NCBI GenBank assembly: GCA_038236905.1
Contig: JBBRZG010000048.1
Coordinates: 1-23,834, forward strand
DNA: 23,834 nucleotides
Source of the DNA: UKL13-2 sp038236905
Lineage (GTDB): Bacteria; Pseudomonadota; Gammaproteobacteria; Burkholderiales; Usitatibacteraceae
Direction of reading: 5' to 3'
In this document: positions 1 to 7,802 of the stretch, in pieces
Numbering within the stretch: position 1 is the stretch's first letter
Layout: the number at the start of each line of letters is the position of its first letter
Notes under the pieces: generated by a model
Told to the model about the DNA's origin: nothing
The model's input: the letters and a program-made list of their open reading frames with translations, nothing else
The model's database searches: none
Made by a program: the position numbers and the translations under genes

Positions 1-41
1 GTAAGCTGAGCCCAATTTCAGCGTTGTGTGGAGCATGTGGC

Positions 42-62
42 TGGCCTATGGGTGGCCTATGG
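42..62. repeat. Short 11-bp tandem duplication
   Basis: TGGCCTATGGG at 42-52 is followed directly by TGGCCTATGGT at 53-63, so ten bases are repeated with a period of 11. It lies in non-coding sequence at the left edge. No gene could be recognised in positions 1-137. It is probably a simple duplication without known function. Confidence 0.5.
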
Positions 63-137
63 TTGAAGCAAGAGATTGCTGCACCCTAGCATTGGCGTGG
101 CGCTCAGGAGAAAATGCCGCCAGGATGCCCGCCGATA

Positions 138-166
138 TTGGGGTTGCTATTTTTAATGCGTAAAAT
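138..166 (+). promoter_or_regulatory. Candidate sigma70-type promoter for the 165-aa exported protein
   Basis: TTGGGG at 138-143 is separated by exactly 17 nt from TAAAAT at 161-166. The -10 element matches the consensus in five of six positions; the -35 matches only in its TTG half. Transcription would begin near 173 and give a leader of about 75 nt to the TTG start at 249. The site lies inside the longer open frame that begins at ATG 114, which favours the internal start. Not tested. Confidence 0.35.
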
Positions 167-248
167 ACGTTCGTCGGACGTGCTGCGAATTTTGCGGGAT
201 TTCAAGTATTCTGTGACTAGTCAATATTTAAATTCCAAGGGGCGCGTT

Positions 249-746
249 TTGAAAAACTTTATTTTTTGCACACTAACGACCGCAGCATTGGCGACGGTCA
301 GCTTTGTTTCCTTGCCCGCTGTAGCACAACCTGCCAAGCTGGTTCCTCCTCCCGCTGCACCTGCCGTGACCACACCAGCACCTGCAACCGCAGCCGCATC
401 GCCGGATAACGGCACGACACGCGAAGACATTATTAAATCGCAGCTGAAATTTCAGATCGAATCTACCAAAAAAATAGCGCAGATGGCCGAACGTCTGGAA
501 CAGATTAAAACCATGCAAAGCATGAATCAGCTGCAGCTGGAAGCGCTCAAGAAGCAGTTGCAAACAGATCTCGACAAGGCAAATAAAATTCTCTCCGCTG
601 CTGCCGCTGCGCGGGTGAACGACAAAGCAATGGACGAACTCGCGGTGGCCTTGGAAGGCTGGGAAAAAATGAGCACTAAGAGTCTTGCCATTGTGTCGAA
701 ATTAATTGATGCGCGCATGGCGGCGAGTGCCAAAAAGCCTGCATAG
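249..746 (+). CDS. Exported Ala/Pro-rich helical protein of unknown function
   Basis: I do not recognise this 165-aa protein. The TTG start at 249 is preferred because AAGGGG lies at 238-243 with suitable spacing, and because from here the N-terminus is a classical Sec signal peptide: Lys at residue 2, a hydrophobic core, and an AVAQ-type cleavage site near residue 25. The frame is also open from ATG 114, but that start has only 3 nt after its AGGAG and would bury the signal peptide. After cleavage there is a Pro/Ala-rich linker (about residues 27-55). A charged, heptad-like helical region follows (about 60-160) and contains runs such as QIKTMQSMNQLQLEALKKQL, suggesting a periplasmic coiled coil. 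No enzyme motif or cysteine pair is visible in the mature part. It appears monocistronic, with a decayed regulator gene downstream. Confidence 0.65.
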   Translation: MKNFIFCTLTTAALATVSFVSLPAVAQPAKLVPPPAAPAVTTPAPATAAASPDNGTTREDIIKSQLKFQIESTKKIAQMAERLEQIKTMQSMNQLQLEALKKQLQTDLDKANKILSAAAAARVNDKAMDELAVALEGWEKMSTKSLAIVSKLIDARMAASAKKPA

Positions 747-922
747 CATTGTCCCGATTAGCGGTAGTGGCGCAGGCGATAAAGCGCGCTGCTGCCCAGG
801 TGTCCCTTTTGAGAATGCTGTGTGCCGGGAATGCCAAGGCAGCATTGCGCTGGTACTTCTAACGTCGTTACGCTGGCTCAAATGCTAAATGGCGCTGAAA
901 CCACATGATTCGGTTTGGGTTC

Positions 923-1495
923 ATGAGTATCGTTTTGTTGCTCGGTGCGCTCTAAGGTGTGCTGATTGCCGCGATGCTCTGGGGCGCCAACAAGAATAAA
1001 ATCACCAATCGATTTGTGGCTTTGCTGCTCCTCATATTTGCGATGCGGCTGATGCCATATTTAATCGGCTACGGGGCTATCACGACGCGTATCCGTGGCT
1101 TTCATTTGCGCCTTACGATGCTTCGCTTGCGTTCGGCCCACTGCTATATTTTTACGTACGCGCGTTAACCGGTGAGCCGCTGCAACCGCGTTGGTGGAAA
1201 CATTTTTTGCCCGTCGCAATTCAGCTCGGCTATCACTGCGTCATATTCGCATTTCCGCTGAATTTTAAAAATCGCTGGAATGGCAATGTGCATTTACCGA
1301 TCATTGAGCCGCTCATAAAATCTGACACGCGATTCACGCGATTCACGCGACACGCTTGAAATTGCGTTCGAAGCAGGATTTAGCGCGAAGGCGAGTTTTA
1401 ATCGATCTTTCAAGGCCATAGTCGGCACCACCCCTACGGCGTTTCGCCAGGCTGTAGTGCTTGAAAGAATTCAGAGCGGTGGCCTGTTAGATTGA
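923..1495 (+). pseudogene. Decayed AraC-family regulator with membrane N-terminus
   Basis: Three separate stretches match one AraC-family architecture. From ATG 923 the frame reads MSIVLLLGAL, then TAA at 953-955, then a hydrophobic stretch continuing to LMPYLIGYG. Near 1073-1078 the reading frame shifts, and from 1078 it continues YHDAYPWLSFAPYD...FGPLLYFYVRALTGEPL to about 1320, ending at TGA 1357. From about 1352, back in the first frame, the end of an AraC helix-turn-helix appears: EIAFEAGFSAKASFNRSFK then GTTPTAFRQ, stopping at 1493-1495. Intact relatives have roughly 200 residues between the membrane domain and this HTH, so the middle and the first HTH helix are deleted. The in-frame TAA sits where relatives commonly have Gln (LGALQG), which fits a CAA-to-TAA change. 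The 747-922 stretch before it shows no gene. Confidence 0.8.
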
Positions 1496-1577
1496 AAACC
1501 GTTGGTGGTCATACAAACTTTTGTAACCGTTCACCGTCTTAGTTGCTCTCCCGATTTGTATCGCAATGAAAATCTTT

Positions 1578-1606
1578 TTGAATCACGTTACAAATCCGCA
1601 TACAAT
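1578..1606 (+). promoter_or_regulatory. Sigma70-like promoter of the M13 peptidase gene
   Basis: TTGAAT at 1578-1583 and TACAAT at 1601-1606 are spaced by exactly 17 nt, with four and five matches to the two consensus hexamers. Transcription would start near 1613, about 25 nt before the TTG start at 1638 and downstream of the in-frame ATG at 1566. A dyad, CCGCA-N7-TGCGG (1596-1612), straddles the -10 element and could be an operator. Confidence 0.55.
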
Positions 1607-1637
1607 TTGCGGTTCCATCTCCCAAAAGGAAAATAGC

Positions 1638-3722
1638 TTGAAGACAAATATTAAGGCGCTGATACCGCTGGCGATCGTCTGTATCGCAATTACAAGCGTG
1701 CTGGCAGCCCAATCGGCCATGGCGCAAACGGCCGCGGCGACCACCACCTCGCCCGCTATACCATCTGGAATTACGCTTGATAATGCGGATAAATCTGTCT
1801 CGCCGAAATCTGATTTCTATCGCCATGTGAATGGCAAATGGCTGGAAAACACCAAGCTACCCGCTGATAAAGCGACGTATGGTGCTTTTGATGAGATTCA
1901 TGACCGTACCGAGTTGCGTTTGCGCAGCATTATAGAGGGCGCGTCGAAGGATGCCGCGGCGACTGGCGGCGTACGCAAAATTGGTGATTTATACACGAGT
2001 TTCATGGATGAAGCCGCGATCGAGTCGAACGGACTCAAGCCGCTGGCAACCGAATTCGCGCGAATCGAGGCGCTCAAAAGCAAGGCGGACGTAGCGCAAT
2101 TGATGGGCGCGCTGGCGCAAGAAATTGGCGGTGAGGAAGCCTCACTGCCGTTTGTGATGATTGTGCATCAGGACAACCGCGACTCAACCCGATATGTGGT
2201 CGACTTGCAGCAGGGTGGCATTGGCATGCCGGATCGTGATTATTATCTGAACACCAAAGACGCCAAGCTCAGCAAAATTCGCGCAAGCTATATCGGCCAC
2301 ATCGAACGTATGCTGGCACTGGCGGGCGATGCGGATGCGAAGACATCGGCCAAAAATATTTTTGCGTTGGAAACGGAGCTGGCGCGGGCGCAATGGACCA
2401 AAGTCGAGCTGCGCGATCCGATCAGAGGCTATAACAAAATCGCGATCAACAAACTCGGCAAACAGGTGCCCGGTTTTGCATGGCCGGATTATTTGCAGGC
2501 CGCCAATGTTGACGGCAAGATCGATTATTTGATTGTCGGCCAGCCGAGTTATTTAAAACGGGTCGGAGCTTTGATCGAAAAGACGCCGCTGCCGGTATGG
2601 AAGCAATACCTGCGCTGGCATGTGCTCAACAGCTACGGTTCGTTGCTGAACAAGGCAATCGTGGACGAGAACTTCGCGTTCCGAGGCACGGCACTGTACG
2701 AAATCCCCGAGAATCGTCCGCGCTGGAAACGCGGTATTGCGCTGGTAGAGAACGCGATGGGCGAAGAAGTGGGCAAAATCTATGTAGCGCAATACTTTAG
2801 TGCACAAGATAAATCGCGCATCGACGAATTGGTAGGCAATCTGCTGGAAGCCTTCCGTCTTGATATTGATACGCTGGACTGGATGAGCGCCAAAACGAAG
2901 ATTGCGGCGCAAGACAAACTCAAGAAAATAGCGGTCAAGATCGGCTACCCCGCCAAATTCCGCGATTATTCTGCGTTAACAGTGGACCGTAATGATGTGG
3001 TCTCGAATGTGCGCAACGCAGCGGTGTTTGAATACCGCCGCAACTTGGCCAAGCTGGGCGCGCCGATTGACCGAACCGAATGGGGCATGACACCGCAGTT
3101 GGTGAACGCGCAATACAACCCGGAAATGAATGACATCACGTTCCCAGCCGGCATCTTGCAACCGCCATTTTTTGATCCAAAAGCGGATGATGCTGCCAAC
3201 TATGGTGGCATCGGTGCGGTGATCGGCCATGAAATTAGCCATGGATTCGATGATCAAGGCGCGCAGTATGACGGCGACGGCAATTTGCGGGATTGGTGGA
3301 CAAAACAAGACCACAAAATGTTTGCCGCTAAAACCAAAGCGCTCGTCAAGCAATATAACGGTTACGAGCCTCTACCTGGCTACCATGTCAACGGTGCGTT
3401 GACGCTGGGCGAAAATATTGCCGATAACTCAGGCATGGCGGTTGCTTATAAAGCGTATCGTTTATCACTTGGCAAAAAAAGCGCCCCGGTGATTGACGGT
3501 TTGTCGGGCGACCAGCGCTTCTTCTTCGGCTGGGCACAAGTATGGCGCAGCCAAACGAGGGACAATGCCTTAATAGCATTGATTAAGACAAATCCACATT
3601 CGCCCGAGCCTGTCCGTGGAAATGGTGCGGTGGTCAACCAACCGGCGTTCTATGATGCATTCAACATCACATCAGGCGACAAAATGTACCTGCCGCCCGC
3701 TCAGCGCGTGTTGATGTGGTGA
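1638..3722 (+). CDS. Secreted M13-family zinc metallopeptidase (neprilysin/PepO-like)
   Basis: This 694-aa protein is of normal length for bacterial M13 endopeptidases, which cleave peptides outside the cytoplasm. The TTG start is chosen because AAGGA (1626-1630) lies 7 nt upstream, a promoter lies between it and the upstream ATG 1566, and it gives a clean signal peptide ending in AMAQT. The N-terminal M13 domain follows, opening with SPKSDFYRHVNGKWL. The catalytic domain contains NAQYNPEMNDITFPAGILQP and the zinc site GHEISHGFDDQG, with His531 and His535 as ligands and Glu532 as the base. The third ligand Glu592 and Asp596 lie in GENIADNSG. The end, GDKMYLPPAQRVLMW, is the usual family C-terminus without the eukaryotic Cys. 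All catalytic residues are present, so it should be active. It stands alone between its promoter and a strong terminator. It resembles pepO products, but the symbol is not certain. Confidence 0.93.
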   Translation: MKTNIKALIPLAIVCIAITSVLAAQSAMAQTAAATTTSPAIPSGITLDNADKSVSPKSDFYRHVNGKWLENTKLPADKATYGAFDEIHDRTELRLRSIIEGASKDAAATGGVRKIGDLYTSFMDEAAIESNGLKPLATEFARIEALKSKADVAQLMGALAQEIGGEEASLPFVMIVHQDNRDSTRYVVDLQQGGIGMPDRDYYLNTKDAKLSKIRASYIGHIERMLALAGDADAKTSAKNIFALETELARAQWTKVELRDPIRGYNKIAINKLGKQVPGFAWPDYLQAANVDGKIDYLIVGQPSYLKRVGALIEKTPLPVWKQYLRWHVLNSYGSLLNKAIVDENFAFRGTALYEIPENRPRWKRGIALVENAMGEEVGKIYVAQYFSAQDKSRIDELVGNLLEAFRLDIDTLDWMSAKTKIAAQDKLKKIAVKIGYPAKFRDYSALTVDRNDVVSNVRNAAVFEYRRNLAKLGAPIDRTEWGMTPQLVNAQYNPEMNDITFPAGILQPPFFDPKADDAANYGGIGAVIGHEISHGFDDQGAQYDGDGNLRDWWTKQDHKMFAAKTKALVKQYNGYEPLPGYHVNGALTLGENIADNSGMAVAYKAYRLSLGKKSAPVIDGLSGDQRFFFGWAQVWRSQTRDNALIALIKTNPHSPEPVRGNGAVVNQPAFYDAFNITSGDKMYLPPAQRVLMW

Positions 3723-3781
3723 TTGCGTGGCGTAATTGCTTGAAATAATTGCTCGGAGTTAGTGAAGTAGAGATTCCAACG

Positions 3782-3815
3782 ACGCCGTTCCGCGCCCCCG
3801 CAGAACGGCGTTTTT
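3782..3815 (+). terminator. Intrinsic terminator after the M13 peptidase gene
   Basis: ACGCCGTTC at 3782-3790 pairs perfectly with GAACGGCGT at 3803-3811 around a 12-nt C-rich loop, and the 3' arm runs directly into TTTTT (3811-3815). It lies 60 nt after the stop codon and separates this unit from the S41 peptidase gene. The rest of 3816-4008 holds no gene and only weak promoter-like sequence (for example TGCTATTTT near 3879). Confidence 0.85.
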
Positions 3816-4008
3816 GTTGGCGGCAATTTGGCAAGCGAAACTTTGAGCAATCCGAATTCTCAACGTCTCATCTGGTCCTGCTATTTTTGATTCCACGGTA
3901 GCGCGGCGTCTCAAATCATAAATTCCAATTGAAATCAGCGTTTCTGCGACGCGAAGCGCCTAGCAAACCGCTAATTTTGCAACGTCGAAAACCAACCGGG
4001 AAACCCGT

Positions 4009-5526
4009 ATGAACCTCGTGATGAAAATCGCCGCAATTCTTGTTTCTGGTCTGCTTATGTGTATGCAGCTGTCCGCGTACGCTGCAACGCCGACACCGGC
4101 AAGCTACCCTGAAATGATGCTCACGGCTCAAAAGGCAAGCGCAGACGTGGCGCTGATGCGCACAGCGCTCAAGGAGGCCCACCCCGGTTTGTATCGTTAT
4201 GTTCCAAAGGTAGAAATTGACGCTGCGTTCACCAAGCTCGAAAAGCGCGTGAAAACACCGATTACAGATGTTGAGCTATATGAAGAAATATCGCTAATGT
4301 TGGCGACCATCCGCTGCGACCATACCAAAGCGGAGTTCTCAGAGGCGATGACGAAATATCGCCGCGATATGCCGACGCATTTGCCGTTTCGGTTCAAGCT
4401 TTTTGATCGCCGCATGGTTGTTTTTGGCGGCGATGCGGCGCGAAACGCATTGCCACGCGGCACCGAAGTCATCGCGATCAATGACCAGCCGGTGAGCCGT
4501 ATTCTCAAACGCATCGAGAGCGCGATTTCGATTGACGGGTTTACGGATGAGTCGCGTCAGACCAAGCTCGCTGCCGATAGCGATCTCATGGGCTCTGATT
4601 TTGATCAGTTTTATCCGATTTTTTATGGCTTCGCTTCGCAATTTAAATTGTCGGTATTAATGCCAGCTGAGACTCAGGCTAAAAACGTTACGGTGGCTGC
4701 CATCCCGTTTCGCGAATGGGTGAAATTGCCCTGGCAGGCTTCTGCTTATCGCGACGAATTTTATAAGAGTATCGATTGGAAGCTGACGGGTGACAAGACT
4801 GCGATCTTGAAAATTGACACCTTCGTCAACTATCGTCACCCGGTCGATCCTGCAGGCTTTTACTCGGGATTTTTTAAGGTGTTAAATCGTGACAAGGTTG
4901 AGCATCTGATTATTGATCTGCGTGAAAACGGCGGCGGATCAGGCGATACCAATGTGGCGCTGGCTTCGTTTCTGCTCGACAAACCGTTTGTATGGAATAA
5001 GCCCGTTCAGCAAAAGGCAATTCGGTTTGGTGCGTGGACAAAGGACGTTGAAACATGGGGAGATCGCCAAGAAATCTTTGAGCCGCCGGTCGAAAATTTC
5101 CGCAAATTGGCGAGCGGCTTTTACGAGCGGATTACCAGCGAGGCGACGCCGGATGAACGCCCGAATGCGCCGGCCGCAGATCGCTTTTCGGGACGGGTCA
5201 GCATCTTATCCAGCCCGGTTAACGCGTCAGGGACAACGATGCTGATTGCTAAATTGAAAGATGAAAAACGCGTGACGGTGATCGGCGAAGCAACTGGTGG
5301 CAGTGCGGAAGGGCCGACCGCGGGACGTATATTCTTTTTGAAGTTGCCGAATAGCGGGCTTGTGGTGCGGGTGCCCAACTTCTGGAATTTGATGAGCATT
5401 GCCGCGTTTATGCAAGGCAAGGGCGTCGCACCTGATATTGAAGTTAAAGCGACGCTGCAAGACTTTCTGGCGGGTATAGATCGAGCGATGGAAATTGCTA
5501 AATCCCCGGCGGCTTCCACACAATGA
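4009..5526 (+). CDS. Exported S41-family (tail-specific-like) serine peptidase
   Basis: The product has 505 aa with a signal peptide (MKIAAILVSGLLMCMQLSAYA, from the second Met), so it is probably periplasmic. ATG 4009 and ATG 4021 are both possible starts; neither has a strong Shine-Dalgarno. An EAHPGLYRY motif (about residue 56) is typical of one S41 branch. A PDZ-like segment follows (about 125-175, including LPRGTEVIAINDQPV). The S41 core starts at LIIDLRENGGG (Asp303), continues with the probable nucleophile Ser407 in VNASGTTM, and then VIGEATGGSAEGP. The C-terminus GVAPDIEVKATLQDFLAG is the common family end. The classical CtpA-type Lys (GEKT) is Ala here (GEAT), as in the GExTGG branch, so the catalytic arrangement is probably not the simple Ser-Lys dyad. 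It is monocistronic as far as the sequence shows. The substrate is unknown. Confidence 0.85.
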   Translation: MNLVMKIAAILVSGLLMCMQLSAYAATPTPASYPEMMLTAQKASADVALMRTALKEAHPGLYRYVPKVEIDAAFTKLEKRVKTPITDVELYEEISLMLATIRCDHTKAEFSEAMTKYRRDMPTHLPFRFKLFDRRMVVFGGDAARNALPRGTEVIAINDQPVSRILKRIESAISIDGFTDESRQTKLAADSDLMGSDFDQFYPIFYGFASQFKLSVLMPAETQAKNVTVAAIPFREWVKLPWQASAYRDEFYKSIDWKLTGDKTAILKIDTFVNYRHPVDPAGFYSGFFKVLNRDKVEHLIIDLRENGGGSGDTNVALASFLLDKPFVWNKPVQQKAIRFGAWTKDVETWGDRQEIFEPPVENFRKLASGFYERITSEATPDERPNAPAADRFSGRVSILSSPVNASGTTMLIAKLKDEKRVTVIGEATGGSAEGPTAGRIFFLKLPNSGLVVRVPNFWNLMSIAAFMQGKGVAPDIEVKATLQDFLAGIDRAMEIAKSPAASTQ

Positions 5527-5851
5527 CATCTCGGTTTGAAACTTATTTTGGCGAGAAACGAAAGTATTTGCGCCCCATGCGACTCGGCATCATGGCAAGA
5601 TTCACGCGATCTCGGTATAGCTGCCACGTTTCGGGATGAGCCGCGAAATTAGGCGTGAACTGCAAGAAGCGGCCAACAAATTATCGCGAGGTCTATGCGC
5701 CGCTCTTGCATGTAGGCTTTTTCCTACGAACAGTGGCGCAACAATATTCGTGGCAGCTGCGTTTGGCTTGATAAAATTCGCTGTGAAAATTGAATCCGTG
5801 AGTTTCTGTCAGTCGCCAACCTGCACGCAGTCCTTGGTGCCGCGGTGCCCT
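5527..5851. other. Intergenic gap before tamA; no gene seen
   Basis: This stretch of 325 nt separates the S41 peptidase from tamA. The tamA frame is open back to 5636, but the encoded residues do not resemble a signal peptide or POTRA sequence, so I treat it as non-coding leader. A small hairpin, GTAGG-CTTTTT-CCTAC, lies at 5712-5727. No convincing promoter or terminator was found; TTCGTG near 5748 with GATAAA near 5772 is only a weak possibility. Confidence 0.5.
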
Positions 5852-7798
5852 ATGAATGGCTTTATGCGGCATCGAGCAATCGTACCCGACTCTATTTTCC
5901 CCTTCATTTTTTCCTTCGCGCTTCTGTTTTGCGGTGGCAGCGCCAGCGTGCTTGCTGCCGTGCCTGATTCCGTGGCAATTGATGCGCCGGAGCCATTGCA
6001 GGCATTGCTCAGGGCAAATTTAACATTGCCTGATCCTGACGAAATGATTACCGACAACGTCGTCACTCTGCCGCGCGCGGCGATCATACAAGCTGCCGAG
6101 TTGACCGCAACCGAGGGATATTTCGCCGCCACCTTCAAGCTGGTCCGCGATACCGATAGGGGCAAATCAGGCGGATTGCGTCTGGTGGTGGAAGCCGGGC
6201 CGCGCAGTGCGATCAGCACGGTTGAGATTATTTTTACGGGCGATATCGCTTCACCGGATGCGCCCAAAGATAGTCCCGCAGATCGTGGCCAAGCAAGCAG
6301 GCAAGCCAAGCAGGATCGTATGAAGCAATTGCGTGACGCGTGGCTGTTGGCAAAAGGCAGTCCGTTCCGTCAGGCCGATTGGTCGCAGGCGAAACGCGAG
6401 CTGTTACAAAACCTGTTTGCGGAAGACTATCCGGCTGCGGAGATGACCGATAGTTTGGCCGATGTTGATGCAGAAAATGCGACGGTCAGCCTTCGTGTCG
6501 AGTTAAATAGCGGGCCCGCTTACACGCTGGGCGCAGTTGAAATCGAGGGGCTAAAGACCTATGAACGAAGTTTGATTGATCGCTATAACCAGCTCTATGT
6601 TGGCGAGCGGTATTCGCAACGGCGGTTATTGGAGCTACAGCGCGCATTGCAAAATACGCCGTATTTTTCATCGGTGCTGGTCGACATCAATCTTGATTCT
6701 GACTTTGATCCTACCGTACCAGCTGCCGCGCAGTTGCCGAAGACCAATTCAAATGCCACGGGATTGGAACGAGAGTCGAGTCTGACCGGGCTTCCACTGC
6801 TGGTTCCAGTACGGGTGAGGGTGACCGAAGCGAAACCGAAGCGGTTTTCGGTAAGTGCGGGATTCAGTACCAATAACGGTGCACGCAGCGAGCTAATTTA
6901 TCGAGATGCCAATATTCTCAATCGAGGCTGGTTATTGACCGTGGGCTTGCGCGCTGATCGAATTGAGCAGCTGGGCTTTGCCGATATCAATTTACCGCAG
7001 ACATTAAGCGGATATCGCGATAGTTTTGGGGTGCTGGCGGAACGCGCGCGCAATCAGGGTCTGCTCACGCGTCGCGAAGGCGTCGGTGTGGCGCGTGCAC
7101 AAAATCGCGGCATCATTGAAACGCGACTCTCACTTAGTTTTCAGCGCGAGCAGCGAGACATCGACGCCAGCCTCGCGCCGAACGCGGCCCCGATCAACAA
7201 TGCGCCGCGCGATGCACTGGCACTCAATTATTCATGGACCTGGCGCAACGTTGATAACGTGCTGGACCCGCGCAGTGGTCAGGTGATCAATGCGCAAATC
7301 GGCGGTGCCGCGAAGGCATTGTTATCGGACCAAAATTTTATCCGCGGCATATTTAAAGTTCAGCAGTATTGGACGGTGTTTAAAAACGACTTGTTCACGA
7401 TGCGATTTGAAGGCGGCATTACAGCGGCTGAATCGCGCGTCGGCGTGCCGGAAGAATATTTGTTTCGTGCAGGTGGCGCGCAATCGGTGCGCGGCTACGG
7501 TTATCAGAGCATCGGCGTCAGCGAGGGTAACGCCACGGTAGGCGGACGTTACCTTGTTGCCGGCACGGCAGAATATGTACATTGGTTAGGCGCGTCTGCC
7601 AGCCCGCAGTGGGGTGTGGCGGCGTTTTATGACGTTGGGCGGGCAACCGATCAGCCTAAGGGCATATTTCCACTGCTGTCCGGCGTCGGAATTGGCGCAC
7701 GGTGGCGCAGTCCGGCGGGGCCGTTGGCGCTGGATCTAGCCTATAGCGTGCGTGACCGTAAAGTCCGGCCGGTTTTCTCAATTTCGGTTGCGTTTTAA
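5852..7798 (+). CDS. tamA: TamA, outer-membrane Omp85-family assembly protein
   Basis: TamA forms a 16-stranded outer-membrane barrel with periplasmic POTRA domains and works with TamB in assembly of outer-membrane proteins and envelope lipid transport. The product is 648 aa from ATG 5852; ATG 5864 is an equally plausible start, and neither has a good Shine-Dalgarno. A hydrophobic signal segment lies at about residues 15-36, ending VLAA. Three POTRA-like regions follow (about 40-110, 110-220, 223-320); the last contains YTLGAVEIEGLKTYE and has an extended Asn/Ser-rich loop. The barrel (about 325-648) includes the family's loop-6 motif VRGY (546-549) in GGAQSVRGYGYQS and ends in the outer-membrane signature VFSISVAF, with terminal Phe. 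tamB begins 4 nt after the stop, so the two are co-translated. It is longer than E. coli TamA (577 aa), mainly in the N-terminal part. Confidence 0.93.
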   Translation: MNGFMRHRAIVPDSIFPFIFSFALLFCGGSASVLAAVPDSVAIDAPEPLQALLRANLTLPDPDEMITDNVVTLPRAAIIQAAELTATEGYFAATFKLVRDTDRGKSGGLRLVVEAGPRSAISTVEIIFTGDIASPDAPKDSPADRGQASRQAKQDRMKQLRDAWLLAKGSPFRQADWSQAKRELLQNLFAEDYPAAEMTDSLADVDAENATVSLRVELNSGPAYTLGAVEIEGLKTYERSLIDRYNQLYVGERYSQRRLLELQRALQNTPYFSSVLVDINLDSDFDPTVPAAAQLPKTNSNATGLERESSLTGLPLLVPVRVRVTEAKPKRFSVSAGFSTNNGARSELIYRDANILNRGWLLTVGLRADRIEQLGFADINLPQTLSGYRDSFGVLAERARNQGLLTRREGVGVARAQNRGIIETRLSLSFQREQRDIDASLAPNAAPINNAPRDALALNYSWTWRNVDNVLDPRSGQVINAQIGGAAKALLSDQNFIRGIFKVQQYWTVFKNDLFTMRFEGGITAAESRVGVPEEYLFRAGGAQSVRGYGYQSIGVSEGNATVGGRYLVAGTAEYVHWLGASASPQWGVAAFYDVGRATDQPKGIFPLLSGVGIGARWRSPAGPLALDLAYSVRDRKVRPVFSISVAF

Positions 7799-7802
7799 AA
7801 TT

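Noticed and set aside
114..248. N-terminal extension of the first exported protein from ATG 114
   Set aside because: AGGAG is only 3 nt from the ATG, the extension hides a signal peptide, and a promoter-like element lies within it.
706..888. 60-codon frame after the first gene
   Set aside because: Overlaps the first gene, has no ribosome site, and has no recognisable composition or motif.
5600..5611. GATTCACGCGAT near the S41/tamA gap also occurs at 1331 in the AraC remnant
   Set aside because: Only 12 nt are shared with no flanking similarity, so chance or a common word is enough.
5636..5851. N-terminal extension of TamA from ATG 5636
   Set aside because: The extra 72 residues match nothing expected of TamA and precede the signal peptide, which must be N-terminal.
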